Positions 17,801 to 25,993 of a stretch of DNA of 64,000 bases are shown here, in pieces. The stretch lies in assembly GCA_025931335.1 (NCBI GenBank), contig JAICNG010000001.1:20676-84675 (forward strand), read 5' to 3'. The notes beneath the pieces are model-generated. The model saw only the letters and a program-made list of their open reading frames with translations, searched no databases and was not told the origin of the DNA. A program made the position numbers and the translations under genes. Each line of letters begins with the position of its first letter. Position 1 is the first letter of the stretch. Source of the DNA: Gemmatimonadaceae bacterium (lineage in GTDB: Bacteria; Gemmatimonadota; Gemmatimonadetes; Gemmatimonadales; Gemmatimonadaceae).

Positions 17801-18111
17801 GCCTCCGACAGTGGCTTCGCGAACTCGAACTCGATCATGATGGTGCCGAAGCCGTCCTCGGCCTTCCCCCACACCTTCTTCACGCCGGAGATGGAGGAGA
17901 TCGCCTCCTCGACCGGATCGAGCACCTCGCGCTCGACGCCGTCCGGCGACGCACCAGGATACAGGAGCCCGACGGTGACGACCGGTGGCGCGACATCGGG
18001 GAACTCATCCGTCTGAAGCCGCATGAGCGCGAAGATCCCGAAGATCACCAGCGCCAGCATGCTGACGACGGTGATGATCGGTCGCTTGATGGCGAAATCT
18101 GAAATGACCAT
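14824..18111 (-). CDS. RND efflux pump permease (HAE1-type)
   Basis: The 1095-residue inner-membrane proton/drug antiporter starts MVISDFAIKRPIITVVSML. GILIDDAIVVRENIVRHVE is the conserved TM4 segment with the paired aspartates used for proton relay, and LAGIVAKNAILLIDFA is its C-terminal-half counterpart. Both large periplasmic porter domains are present. Between residues about 527 and 607 there are three hydrophobic stretches where most pumps have one, which accounts for the extra length. It is the last gene of the TolC, adaptor, pump operon. Confidence 0.93.
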   Translation of the reverse strand: MVISDFAIKRPIITVVSMLALVIFGIFALMRLQTDEFPDVAPPVVTVGLLYPGASPDGVEREVLDPVEEAISSISGVKKVWGKAEDGFGTIMIEFEFAKPLSEATQDVRDAISGIRADLPSELEEPIIRKFNDTDLPIVSLALSSTSLTPAELTRLADPGITRLLRSIPGVAEVQVSGNVERELTVQIRPEALQSAGVGVSDVVQALALQNLAAPVGRVTSALEERSIRLKGRLESPAEFAQLVVAERNGQLIRLGQVADVFDGVEEQRTAAAYNGREAVGIDVKKSKGYSTTSVSDKILERIDSLRTTLPAGTTIDAVKNSGVEVRNSVRNVQEALIEGALLTVLVVFLFLNSWRSTVITGIALPISVLASFIAVWAFGFRLETMSLLGLSLAIGILIDDAIVVRENIVRHVEMGKDHYTAAREGTDEIGLAVAATTFSILAVFVPIAFMPGVGGQWFKPFALTIAASVFVSLFVSFSLDPMLSAYWKDPHKAEHEKAWITKKLDRFNAWFNRRSQDYKKVIAWALDHRLPIVVIAVGTFLGSFTLPVKGVTGLLVVLLAIAVALFGLSHLRRWYLRIGAIVAAVAVAMILLPIVPAKGIVGVAFFPEDDNAELNIKIETPPGSSLEYTRLKAEEAARIARAHPEVRYTYTTLGDNTSGAVDIGNIYIKMVSKSDRDVSAEKFAAMLRAETQRVSGATLAVFATDWAGGLKQLQIEVRGTDPEAVNAAAEMVLAEVKQVPNAVDISLSSKGQKPELNVELHRGVAGSLGITAGHVAQALRPAFAGIDAGDWEDPSGEVRDVVVRLAPEARRRATDLRQLPLVVAGPNGLPSTVPLGQVAKIEESVGPAVINHLDRDLVVNVEANVSGRSTGEVIADITDRISTLQLPPGVRVTQGGDAQQQAEVFGDIFFALGVALLLMYLILVMQFGSFLDPLAIMLSLPLSLIGVMLALALSGGTINIMSLIGVILLAGIVAKNAILLIDFAKWARERRGLPLREALIEAGAIRLRPILMTTFALIAGMIPVALGRGEGAQFRAPLGMAVIGGVITSTLLTLIAIPTFYEILDEWRHGLARIFGFTPKQRTAEMPIPEPAGD

Positions 18112-18124
18112 GGAAAGCTCTCGC

Positions 18125-19240
18125 TTACTTGTCGTCGACGCGCTTTACGCGAACCTGGGAGCCCGGCGTCACACCTAGCGCCGCTCCGATGAGCACCGTG
18201 TCGCCGGCGGCCAGTCCGCTGCGGATCTCCACCCGCTCCGTGGCCTCATCCTCCAGGCCGAGCTCGACCTCTACCCGCTCGGCGCGGCCGCTTTTCACAC
18301 GCAACACCGTCGGCCGGATCCCGCGAACATCGACCGCATTCTGGGGCACCACGGCCGCGCTCCGCGCATCGGTGGCGACGCGCCCCTCGGCGAACAGTCC
18401 GGCGACGAGGCGGCCGCCGACATTCGGAATCGCGACGTAGATGCGCACCTGACGGGTCGCCGGGTCGGCCGAGGGGTTGATCCGCTCGACACGGCCGCTG
18501 AACGTGCGGTCCGGATACGCGTTGACGGTGAACTCCACCGGATCGCCGACGCGCAACGCCGACAGTGCCTCCGCCGGCACCGACGCCTCGAGACGCATGC
18601 TCGAGGGATCCACGATCGTGAACATCTCCGATCCCGGCTGCATGACGTCCCCCGCGCTCGCGGAGCGCTCGCTCACCATCCCCGCGAACGGCGCACGAAT
18701 CTGGGTGTTGTCGAGCTGGCGCTGCGCCAGCGAAAGGCGCGCGCGCGCGTCCTCCAGCTGCGCCTCGGCCGCGATGCGCGCCTGACGGGCCGCGTCGAGG
18801 TCCCGATCCGCCACCGCGCCTGCCTCGGCGAGACGCTGCGTGCGCTCCTCATCACGACGCGCGACGTTGGCGGCGTTCTGCGCCGACGTCACCAGCGATC
18901 GCGCCGACAGCCACTGATCGCGGATCGCCGTGTCGTCGATGCGGGCCAGCAACTGTCCCTTCTGGACCGTCTGGCCGTTGTCCGCCAGCGACTGGACGAC
19001 CGTGCCGGTGATCTCGGCGCGGACATCCGCCTCGCGCGACGCCTGAAGCGAGCCGGACAAGAGCGGTCCCACGCGGAGCATCGTCTGCTCGACGACCGCG
19101 ATGTTCTCCACGCCCACGTCGACGACGGGGGTGGTGTTCTCCTCGGCGCTCGCCTCGTTGTCGCTGCGGCAGCCCGTCACCGCGGCGAGCGTGACGGCGA
19201 TCAGGAGAGTTCCGCGAATGAATGGACGGTGGGGACTCAT
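18125..19240 (-). CDS. RND efflux periplasmic adaptor subunit
   Basis: ATG at 19240 overlaps the stop of the TolC gene. AAVTGCRSD is a lipobox, so the 371-residue adaptor is probably lipid-anchored in the inner membrane. The order is a first lipoyl half (VRAEITGTVVQSLADNGQTV), an alpha-hairpin coiled coil (SLVTSAQNAANVARRDEERT onward), the second lipoyl half (NTQIRAPFAGMVSERSASAG), then beta-barrel and membrane-proximal domains. It bridges the pump and the TolC channel. Confidence 0.93.
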   Translation of the reverse strand: MSPHRPFIRGTLLIAVTLAAVTGCRSDNEASAEENTTPVVDVGVENIAVVEQTMLRVGPLLSGSLQASREADVRAEITGTVVQSLADNGQTVQKGQLLARIDDTAIRDQWLSARSLVTSAQNAANVARRDEERTQRLAEAGAVADRDLDAARQARIAAEAQLEDARARLSLAQRQLDNTQIRAPFAGMVSERSASAGDVMQPGSEMFTIVDPSSMRLEASVPAEALSALRVGDPVEFTVNAYPDRTFSGRVERINPSADPATRQVRIYVAIPNVGGRLVAGLFAEGRVATDARSAAVVPQNAVDVRGIRPTVLRVKSGRAERVEVELGLEDEATERVEIRSGLAAGDTVLIGAALGVTPGSQVRVKRVDDK

Positions 19241-20868
19241 GGTGCGAATGCTCCGGTCTGGCCTGCGGTGAATGCTGTCGCCTGCTGTGAGCGTTGAGGA
19301 ACGGCCGGTTGCTGCTGCTGCGCTTGCTGCTGCGAAACGCCTGACGAGGGAGCGCCGATCGCGCCGAACGGCAGATCGCGCAGGAGCGCGACGCGTGCTC
19401 GCGCGACGGCGAGATCGCGAGCGGCCAGCGCGCGGTTCGCGGATGCCTGCTCCAGGAGAATACGCGAGTCGGACAGCTCGACCTGGGTCGAAATCCCCTC
19501 GCGGTACCGGATCTCGGCGATCTGATACGCGCGCGCGGCCTGCTGCGCCGTTCCCGCGCTCGCGGCGAACGATGCCGCGGCCGCCTCGAGTCTCGCCTGG
19601 GCCGCGTACGAGTCGAGCTCGGCGAGCTCGCGCGCCTGCGTCAGCCGGTAGCGCGCCTCCTCGAGATCGGCCTGCGCGACTCGCACGTCGCCGGTGATGC
19701 GCCCGCCCGTGAACAATGGCACCTGGAGCGCGACGCCCACCGTCCAGTTCGTGTTGAAGTCGGTCCACCCCGGCACGCCGGTGGGCGGATACGCCACGCG
19801 ACCGTACTTCATGTTGACATTGAGCTGCGGGAGCCGCTGTGCCTGGGCGACTCGCAACGCGTTCGCGCTGACCTCCACGGCGTCGGCCGCCTGGCGGACG
19901 GGCGCGCGCTCGGCCGGCATCACCGAATCGATGCTCGGCGACAGCCCACTCGTGAGGCGCGCCGGCACCACGGCGGTCGTGTCGTCGAGCGGCGTCGTCA
20001 GCACCAGCGGCTCATTCGCCGGGAGATTCAGCAGCTGCTTGAGGCGCATCAGCGCGATGTCGCGATCGGACTGCCGCTGGATCAGGATCGGGCGTTGATT
20101 GTCCCGGGCAACCGTCGCACGGAGAAGCTCGAACTCCGGCTGGTTGCCAACCTGCCGCGCGAGCTGGGTGTGCCGAAGGGTCGTTTCCGCCTGGTCCAGC
20201 GTCGAGACGGCGATCGCGAGGAGCCGATCGGCCAACGCCGCGTCGTAATACGCCTCGATGATGTTGAGGACGAGCTGCGCCCGCGTAGAGGTCAGCGATG
20301 TCTCCGCGATGCGGCGACCCGCCCCAGCCATCCGCGTCTGCGCGGTCACGCGTCCGCCCGCGAACAGCGTTTGCTGGACGTCGAGCCCGAGCGTCCAGTT
20401 GTTGCGCTGGCCGAATGGCAACGCGCTGAAGTCGAAGCCGGCGCTGGTGCACCGAGCGGCATTCTCGAGGCCGGTCAACCGGTCGGTGGTCGTCCCGCTC
20501 GGATTCAGGTAGTTGAAGCAGGTCGCGGGGAAAGCGTCGTTCGGATTGTCATCGATCGGATCGAGCGCCTGTGGGTTCCGCGGTGGTGCGTTGTCGGCGA
20601 TGTCCTCGAACTCCGAAGCGAGCGTCCGCGTGTAGCCGAGCGATGCGAAGATCTGCGGGAAGCGCTCGCTGCGCGCCCGAAGCTGTTCCCCGTGCGCGCG
20701 GTCGGCCGCGGCCCGAGCGATTCCCACCTCCTCACTGGCCGTCTCCGCGATGCGGAGCGCGTCGGCGAGAGAGAGAGGACGTCCCGTGGCGGGCTGCTGA
20801 GCGTCGAGCCGCGCACCGGCCAGCGCAGCCAGCACGGCGAACGTTGCGAGTGATGTTCTGAGCTTCAT
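19237..20868 (-). CDS. TolC family outer membrane channel
   Basis: MKLRTSLATFAVLAALAGARLDAQ is the signal peptide (ATG at 20868). The 543-residue protein shows two outer-membrane-efflux-protein repeats with long helices (IAETASEEVGIARAAADRAH near the start, ARAYQIAEIRYREGISTQVE in the second repeat). The C-terminus carries a glutamine-rich tail (QQQAQQQQ), which is a low-complexity extension. It is the first gene of the efflux operon and lies downstream of the TetR gene on the same strand. Confidence 0.93.
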   Translation of the reverse strand: MKLRTSLATFAVLAALAGARLDAQQPATGRPLSLADALRIAETASEEVGIARAAADRAHGEQLRARSERFPQIFASLGYTRTLASEFEDIADNAPPRNPQALDPIDDNPNDAFPATCFNYLNPSGTTTDRLTGLENAARCTSAGFDFSALPFGQRNNWTLGLDVQQTLFAGGRVTAQTRMAGAGRRIAETSLTSTRAQLVLNIIEAYYDAALADRLLAIAVSTLDQAETTLRHTQLARQVGNQPEFELLRATVARDNQRPILIQRQSDRDIALMRLKQLLNLPANEPLVLTTPLDDTTAVVPARLTSGLSPSIDSVMPAERAPVRQAADAVEVSANALRVAQAQRLPQLNVNMKYGRVAYPPTGVPGWTDFNTNWTVGVALQVPLFTGGRITGDVRVAQADLEEARYRLTQARELAELDSYAAQARLEAAAASFAASAGTAQQAARAYQIAEIRYREGISTQVELSDSRILLEQASANRALAARDLAVARARVALLRDLPFGAIGAPSSGVSQQQAQQQQPAVPQRSQQATAFTAGQTGAFAP

Positions 20869-20892
20869 GTTCGGATTCTCGAAAGCGTAGAG

Positions 20893-21001
20893 TGGGTCAG
20901 GAGCCAAGGGCCAAGGACCACCAGCGAGGTTCAGGGATTGGCGAGTGACGGCTCACCCCTCGCCCGCCCCTTGGCCCTGGGCGCTTGGCCCCTGACCCCA
21001 T
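20893..21001. repeat. GGGCCAAGG-word inverted repeat, simple form
   Basis: The left side (from about 20893, GGGTCAGGAGCCAAGGGCC) and right side (to about 21001, ending GGCCCCTGACCCC on the plus strand) are imperfect inverted copies. The TetR stop codon at 20931 lies inside the element. It lacks the inner cloverleaf core of the related copies at 22296, 23770 and 48866. Confidence 0.7.
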
Positions 21002-21584
21002 TTCCGGCATTCTCCGCCACACCGATGGCACGCAGAAACAGCGTCGCGTAGTGATCGGCCGAGTCCTCGAGGGATTCGTGATAGAGCTCCGGCATCACGT
21101 CGCGGCCCATCGCGTCGGCGAAGAGCGCTCCGAAGAAGGTGAGCGCCGCGCTGCGGGCATCGATGTCCGGATCCGCCCTCCCCTCCCGCTGGAGCTGCTC
21201 GACGTAGGCCCGGAGGCCGAGGATCACCTCGCGGGGTTTCTCGCCGATCAGCGGAATGATCTCTGGGCGCTCCTCGACCTCGCCAAGGCTGGTCCGGATG
21301 ATCGACCGGAGCTGGGTGAGGTGTGCGAGCTCTTCGCCCACCCACGTTCTGATCTCGGGGGCCACCTCGCTGGGGGTCAGCGGGACCTCCGGGCAGTCGC
21401 TGCGCAGGTTGGCCTGGCGGACGGCCTCGATGATCAGCGTAGTCTTCGAGCCGAAGTGCCTGAAGAGGGTGATCTCGTTGACGCCGGCCTCCTGCGCGAT
21501 GCGCCGGGTGGTGGCGCCCCGGTAGCCGGTTTCGGCGTAGACACGTGCGGCTGCGTCGAGAAGGCGTTCGCGAATGGAGCTCAT
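20931..21584 (-). CDS. TetR/AcrR family transcriptional regulator
   Basis: The N-terminal HTH reads IRERLLDAAARVYAETGYRG, then TTRRIAQEAGVNEITLFRHF, a classic TetR DNA-binding domain. The rest is an all-helical ligand domain. The last residues (after RAIGVAENAG: GQAPRAKGRARGEPSLANP) are encoded inside the GGGCCAAGG repeat and look acquired rather than ancestral. It lies directly upstream of the TolC, adaptor, RND genes and most likely represses them in response to a pump substrate. Confidence 0.92.
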   Translation of the reverse strand: MSSIRERLLDAAARVYAETGYRGATTRRIAQEAGVNEITLFRHFGSKTTLIIEAVRQANLRSDCPEVPLTPSEVAPEIRTWVGEELAHLTQLRSIIRTSLGEVEERPEIIPLIGEKPREVILGLRAYVEQLQREGRADPDIDARSAALTFFGALFADAMGRDVMPELYHESLEDSADHYATLFLRAIGVAENAGNGVRGQAPRAKGRARGEPSLANP

Positions 21585-21720
21585 GTGACGAATCTGCCCG
21601 GAAACATGTGTGGTAAGCAAGTGAGTACTTGCGCGTAAATGGGTGAACGGCCGCGGCCCGGAAAAGTTTCCGGTGGTTTCGCTGAATCCAAATCGGCGGC
21701 CCACCGCCAGCCGGGACTTC

Positions 21721-21942
21721 CGGGGACGATCGCGGTGACGGGGCCACGGACCGCCGGAACTGACGAATCACCCGAATGACGCGAAGAGCGCACTGCGCCG
21801 CAGCACGCTCCAGACGCGGATGAAGTTCCGGAAGGCTCCTTCGGTTAACACCTCGCGGAGCCGGCTCGCGCGCTCGATCATTCGCGTGATACGGGTCATT
21901 CGGCAGTTTCGGCTGTCCGTGGCCGCTGTCGGGCAGTGCCCA
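21721..21942. repeat. CCGAATGACCC inverted repeat, copy 1
   Basis: Outer arms of about 60 bp match in inverted order: the left carries GGGGCCACGGACCGCCGGAA and ACCCGAATGACGCGAA, the right carries the reverse complement of CGGCCACGGACAGCCGAAAC and TGACCCGTATCACGCGAA. About 90 bp of weaker inner symmetry lies between. It sits upstream of the TetR start and downstream of the small membrane gene. Copies 2 and 3 are at 42560 and 53074. Confidence 0.75.
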
Positions 21943-21974
21943 GCGTCAGCCATCCCGCAAATCCCGGAAGAACC

Positions 21975-22004
21975 AAAAAAAAACCCGGCCTCGTCGCGGC
22001 CGGG
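21975..22004 (-). terminator. Rho-independent terminator
   Basis: On the minus strand a perfect 7-bp GC stem (CCCGGCC/GGCCGGG) with a 7-nt loop is followed by nine T residues. It lies 32 bases after the stop codon of the small membrane protein at 22036 and would end that transcript. Confidence 0.9.
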
Positions 22005-22035
22005 GATCGGTCTCAATCACGCAACAACAGCAGCG

Positions 22036-22263
22036 TCATTTCTTTCGCCATTCGTTCAACACGCCGTAGGTAAGGCCGATCATCGGGATGGCGAGGAAGA
22101 ACCACCAGGTGATCGCGCCGTAGAGCGGCATGTGCGGGAACCCCGTCAGCCGGTGGGGCTGCGAGAGTCGGGTTCCGCCGTAGAAGACGAAGGCGCCGAC
22201 GAGAAGGCCGATGACGATCAGCCAGCCGACGAGAAGTCCGAGGAGTCGCGCGCGAGAAGCCAT
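22036..22263 (-). CDS. Small two-helix membrane protein
   Basis: ATG at 22263 gives 75 residues: MASRARLLGLLVGWLIVIGL forms the first membrane helix and GAITWWFFLAIPMIGLTYGV the second, joined by about 20 polar residues. No family was recognised. It diverges from the P450 gene, with a cloverleaf repeat in the shared upstream region, and is followed by a clear terminator. Confidence 0.75.
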   Translation of the reverse strand: MASRARLLGLLVGWLIVIGLLVGAFVFYGGTRLSQPHRLTGFPHMPLYGAITWWFFLAIPMIGLTYGVLNEWRKK

Positions 22264-22295
22264 GGGGTTGGTCGGGGTTGGTACCCCGATTCTAG

Positions 22296-22437
22296 CGGGC
22301 CACGGGTCGGGGGCCAAGGGCCGAGGGGATGGTAAGGCGAGCGGCCTGCGGCCGCTCGCTTCATCTGATGAGGCGGCAGCGGCGGAGCCGCGCCGCCTTT
22401 CCACCCCCTTGGCCCCTGGCCCCTGGCCCGCGACCCT
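22296..22437. repeat. Cloverleaf repeat, copy 1 (reverse orientation)
   Basis: Outer arms are GGGCCAAGG-type words. Inside, a core (22330-22403) bounded by TGGTAA...TTTCCA holds two strong hairpins, GCGAGCGGCC/GGCCGCTCGC and GGCGGC/GCCGCC, joined by TTCATCTGATGA. The core is the reverse complement of the cores at 23813-23886 and 48906-48989. It occupies the region between the divergent membrane-protein and P450 genes and so overlaps their likely promoters. Confidence 0.85.
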
Positions 22438-22450
22438 GCATCATCCCCGG

Positions 22451-23902
22451 ATGAGCTTTCTCGCCCCCCTCGCCAACATCCTCCGCGCGCGGCGCGATCT
22501 CGCCGGGTTCCTCCTCGGGCTCCAGCGTGAGCAGGGAGATGTCGCGCGCGCGACGGTGGGGAATCTCCGCGTTCACCTGCTCGCGCATCCCGATCAGGTG
22601 CGCGACGTCCTCGTGACCCATCAGCGCGCGTTCACGAAGGGGCACGTACTCCAGCGCGCGAAGATCTTGCTTGGCGAAGGCCTCCTCACCAGCGAAGGGG
22701 AGTTCCACCTCCGCCAGCGTCGTCTCGTTCAGCCGGCGTTTCACCGGCAGCGGATTGCCGCGTACGCGCAGGACATGGTGGATCGCGCGTGGATCACCGC
22801 CGACCGATGGTGGGATGGCGAGACGGTCGACATGGATCACGAGATGATGCAGCTCACCCTCGCCATCGTCGCCCGCACGTTGTTCGACGCCGACGTCGAC
22901 GCGGAGGCGGACGAGATCGGCGTCGCACTCACCGAAGCGCTGCACCTCTTTCAGACCGTGTTCATCCCGGGGATGCATCTGCTCGATCGCCTCCCACTGC
23001 CGCACACACGGCGGTTCGCCCGCGCTCGCGGGCGGCTGGACGCGACCATCTACCGCCTCATCGCCGAGCGACGCGCCGAGCGCGCGCGGGGGAAGGAGCG
23101 AGGTGACCTGTTGTCGATGATGCTGTCCGCGCAGGATGCCGAAGGGGACGGCGGGAGCATGACGGACGAGCAGCTGCGCGACGAGGCGATGACGCTCTTC
23201 CTCGCCGGTCACGAAACGACCGCCAACGCGCTTACGTGGACCTGGTACCTGCTTTCCCAACACGCGGACGTCGCGGGGCGATTGCACGACGAGGTCGATC
23301 GCATCCTCGGGCAGCGACGCGCCACGGCCGACGATCTCGCGAGCCTCTCCTATACGCGCATGGTGCTGTCAGAATCGATGCGACTGTACCCGCCAGCGTA
23401 TGCGATTGGGCGGCGGGCGCTCGAGGACTACCCGGTGCCGGGGATCGTAATTCCTCGCGGGGCACTCGTCGTCGTGAGTCCACTCGTCACGCAGCGCGAC
23501 GCGCGCTGGTTTCCCGACCCGGCGCGGTTCGATCCCGAGCGATGGACCCCCGAGGCGCAGGCGGCACGACCGAAGTTCTCCTATTTCCCTTTCGGCGGCG
23601 GCACGCGTATGTGCATCGGGGATCAGTTCGCGTGGACCGAGGGGATGCTCGTGCTCGCGACGCTCGCGCAGCGCTGGCGCGCGGAGCTGGCGGCGGGGCA
23701 GCGCGTGGCGATGCGGCCGATGATCACGCTGAGGGCCCGATATGGGATGAGGTTGGTGCTACGTGAGAGGCGGCAGGGGTCAAGGGGTCAAGGGATCGAG
23801 GGATCGGAGGGATGGAGAGGCGGCGCGGTTTCGTCGCTGCCGCCTCCTTCAGATGAGCAGGCGGCCGCGGGCCGCCTGCCGTTCCATCCCCCGATCTCCT
23901 GA
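22451..23902 (+). CDS. Cytochrome P450
   Basis: ATG at 22451 starts a soluble P450 of about 440 residues plus a tail. Motifs in order: AGHETTANAL (I-helix oxygen-activation threonine), ESMR (ExxR), FDPERWTPE (PERW) and FPFGGGTRMCIGDQF (heme-binding FxxGxxxCxG). No reductase domain is fused and no ferredoxin gene is nearby, so the redox partner is elsewhere. The substrate is unknown. The last 40-odd residues (from RRQGSRGQGIEG) are encoded by a repeat element and are unlikely to belong to the fold. Confidence 0.95.
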   Translation: MSFLAPLANILRARRDLAGFLLGLQREQGDVARATVGNLRVHLLAHPDQVRDVLVTHQRAFTKGHVLQRAKILLGEGLLTSEGEFHLRQRRLVQPAFHRQRIAAYAQDMVDRAWITADRWWDGETVDMDHEMMQLTLAIVARTLFDADVDAEADEIGVALTEALHLFQTVFIPGMHLLDRLPLPHTRRFARARGRLDATIYRLIAERRAERARGKERGDLLSMMLSAQDAEGDGGSMTDEQLRDEAMTLFLAGHETTANALTWTWYLLSQHADVAGRLHDEVDRILGQRRATADDLASLSYTRMVLSESMRLYPPAYAIGRRALEDYPVPGIVIPRGALVVVSPLVTQRDARWFPDPARFDPERWTPEAQAARPKFSYFPFGGGTRMCIGDQFAWTEGMLVLATLAQRWRAELAAGQRVAMRPMITLRARYGMRLVLRERRQGSRGQGIEGSEGWRGGAVSSLPPPSDEQAAAGRLPFHPPIS

Positions 23903-23930
23903 CCCCTGGACCCCTCGACCCTCGTCCTCA
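23770..23930. repeat. Cloverleaf repeat, copy 2
   Basis: Outer arms are iterated GGGGTCAAGG and GGGATCGAGG words, with inverted GACCCCTGGACCCC on the right. The core (23813-23886) has hairpins GGCGGC...GCCGCC and GCAGGCGGCC/GGCCGCCTGC joined by TTCAGATGAG. It lies between convergent genes, and the P450 reading frame ends inside it. Confidence 0.85.
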
Positions 23931-24698
23931 CATCGACTTCTCGATGAACTCCCGCACGCGCTCCCGGTAGCTCCGTCCCGTCGTCACGCGTGTTCCGTCG
24001 ACGAGAATCAGCACGAAGTCCCCCTGGAACCAGGGCTGCATCTCGCGAATGCGGTCGACGTTCACGATCGAGGAGCGGTGCACGCGCAGGAATTTGTGGG
24101 GCGGCAACCGCTGCTCGAGACGAGCGAGGGTGTCGCGCTGCCGATAGAGCTCGCGGCCCACGTGCACGACGACGTGATCATCGGACGCTTCCACCCAGTC
24201 GATGTCCTCCACGCGAACGAAGAGCAGACGCCCATCGCGCTTGAGCGCGATGCGCCGCGGGACCGCCGTGCCTTCGCTCCGCAGCTGATCGAGGAGTGCG
24301 GCGAGGGGGGGCCGCGCCGCGGGGGCCGGATCGCGCAGCTGCGATTTCGCGCGCGCGATCGCCTGATGGAACCGCGTGCGACTGACCGGCTTCATCACGT
24401 AGTCGAGGGCGTGCGCATCGAATGCCTTGACCGCGTACTCATCGAACGCGGTGACGAAGATCGTCGTCGGCATCGACTCGGCGCCCACCTCGTCGACCAC
24501 CGCGAGCCCGTTGAGCTCGGGCATCTGGATGTCGAGGAGCACGAGCGACGGCTGTTGAGAGCGAATCGCCTCCACGGCGTCGCGGCCGTTCCCACACTCT
24601 CCGATGACCGCGATCTCGGGATCGTCGGCGAGCAGGCCGCGGAGATGCTGGCGCGCCAGCGGCTCATCATCGACGATCAACGTGCGGATTTGCTCCAT
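23928..24698 (-). CDS. LytTR-family response regulator
   Basis: The 256-residue protein has a receiver domain (LIVDDEPLARQHL, phospho-acceptor aspartate in VLLDIQMPELNG, conserved lysine in YVMKPVS) and a C-terminal LytTR DNA-binding domain (DIDWVEASDDHVVVHV, then FLRVHRSSIVNVDRIREM). It is encoded 14 bases after its cognate histidine kinase. LytTR regulators often control envelope or virulence-like genes; targets here are unknown. Confidence 0.93.
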   Translation of the reverse strand: MEQIRTLIVDDEPLARQHLRGLLADDPEIAVIGECGNGRDAVEAIRSQQPSLVLLDIQMPELNGLAVVDEVGAESMPTTIFVTAFDEYAVKAFDAHALDYVMKPVSRTRFHQAIARAKSQLRDPAPAARPPLAALLDQLRSEGTAVPRRIALKRDGRLLFVRVEDIDWVEASDDHVVVHVGRELYRQRDTLARLEQRLPPHKFLRVHRSSIVNVDRIREMQPWFQGDFVLILVDGTRVTTGRSYRERVREFIEKSM

Positions 24699-24712
24699 CG
24701 GAACTCCGGTCG

Positions 24713-25993
24713 TTAGGTGCCCGCGGACTCGTCACGCGGGCGGAAGGGGATGACGATATCGACGACGAACCCGCCGTCGCGGCCACCCTGGGCGTTGAAC
24801 CCGTGCTCAGCGCCGTACAGGTGCTCCAGCCGCGCCTTCGTGTTGCCCAGCCCAATGCCTTCGCCGGACGACTCCGAGCGCCGGGCGCGCGCACCAACGC
24901 CGTTGTCGGCGACCCGCAGGTGCAAGGACCCGTTCTCGCGATAGGCACGCACATCGACGTGGCCGGGCGCGGCCCGCGGCCCGATCCCGTGACGGATCGC
25001 GTTCTCCACCAGCGGCTGGAGAATGAAGTTCGGCACCAGCGCCTGCATCGTCTCGGGGGCGACGTCGACCGTCACGGTCAGCCGGTCGCGAAACCGGATT
25101 TGCTGGATCTCGACGTAGTGCTCGAGCAGCTCCAGCTCCCGCGACAGCGGCACCTCCTGCTCGCCCGCATTCCGCAACGACAACCGCAGCAGCTCGCTCA
25201 GCCCGGAGACCATGCGCTCCGCCACACGCGGATCGACGCCGATGAGCGCGGTGATCGTGTTGAGCGTATTGAAGAGAAAATGCGGCTGCAGCTGGAGCTT
25301 GAGCGTCTGCAGCTGTGCCCGGGCGAGACGCGCCTCGAGGTGCTCGCGGTCCCGCGCCTGACGGAAATAGCTGATCGCGAGCCGCTCGTGCCACGCCGTC
25401 GCATAGGTCGCCACCGCTCCGGCAAGCGCGAGCAGCAGGACCTTCGCGCTCTCGTCGAGGAGCGAGACGCCCGAGACGCCCGGCGCGGCCAGCGGGGACG
25501 TGGTCACGATACGCCCCGACATCACGAAATAGTGCACGAGGAGCGCGTACTGGGTGACGGCGAGCGCGGCGACGAGCGCTGCCCGCGCGGTCGATGACGC
25601 GATCGGACGCGCCGCGAGGATGACGAAATACGAAAGGAAGATCGGCGTCTTGAGCGCGAGCGCCGCGGACTGCGCGAGCGCATAGCCGAGGATGATCGCG
25701 CTCACCGCGGTGATGTCGACGAGCGGATTGGCGATGGAGAGCCAGCCCGGGAGGCGCTCGCGCCGGTAGAAGATCAGGTACTGCGCGACCGTCCATGCGA
25801 GCGTCGGCGCGAGGACGAGTACGTTCACCCGATTGAGTGCCGGCGTCAGGCTCGGTGCGTAGGCCAGAGCCGCAACCGCCAGCGCCGCCAGCACGCCAGC
25901 GCGCACACCATTGAGCAGCCGCTCGGCTCGCTCGCGCTGTGTGTCGAGGAGATGCCGCGCTGACTCAGCGCTCTTGGCGGGTTGATCGCTCAT
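24713..25993 (-). CDS. LytS-type sensor histidine kinase
   Basis: The 426-residue membrane kinase has about six N-terminal hydrophobic segments (residues 30-210), then a His_kinase domain with LQPHFLFNTLNTITAL, whose histidine is the phosphorylation site. The HATPase region includes LVPNFILQPLVENAIRHGIG, VADNGVGAR and GIGLGNTKARLEHLYG. ATG at 25993 directly follows the YceI stop codon. It signals to the LytTR regulator downstream. Confidence 0.93.
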   Translation of the reverse strand: MSDQPAKSAESARHLLDTQRERAERLLNGVRAGVLAALAVAALAYAPSLTPALNRVNVLVLAPTLAWTVAQYLIFYRRERLPGWLSIANPLVDITAVSAIILGYALAQSAALALKTPIFLSYFVILAARPIASSTARAALVAALAVTQYALLVHYFVMSGRIVTTSPLAAPGVSGVSLLDESAKVLLLALAGAVATYATAWHERLAISYFRQARDREHLEARLARAQLQTLKLQLQPHFLFNTLNTITALIGVDPRVAERMVSGLSELLRLSLRNAGEQEVPLSRELELLEHYVEIQQIRFRDRLTVTVDVAPETMQALVPNFILQPLVENAIRHGIGPRAAPGHVDVRAYRENGSLHLRVADNGVGARARRSESSGEGIGLGNTKARLEHLYGAEHGFNAQGGRDGGFVVDIVIPFRPRDESAGT

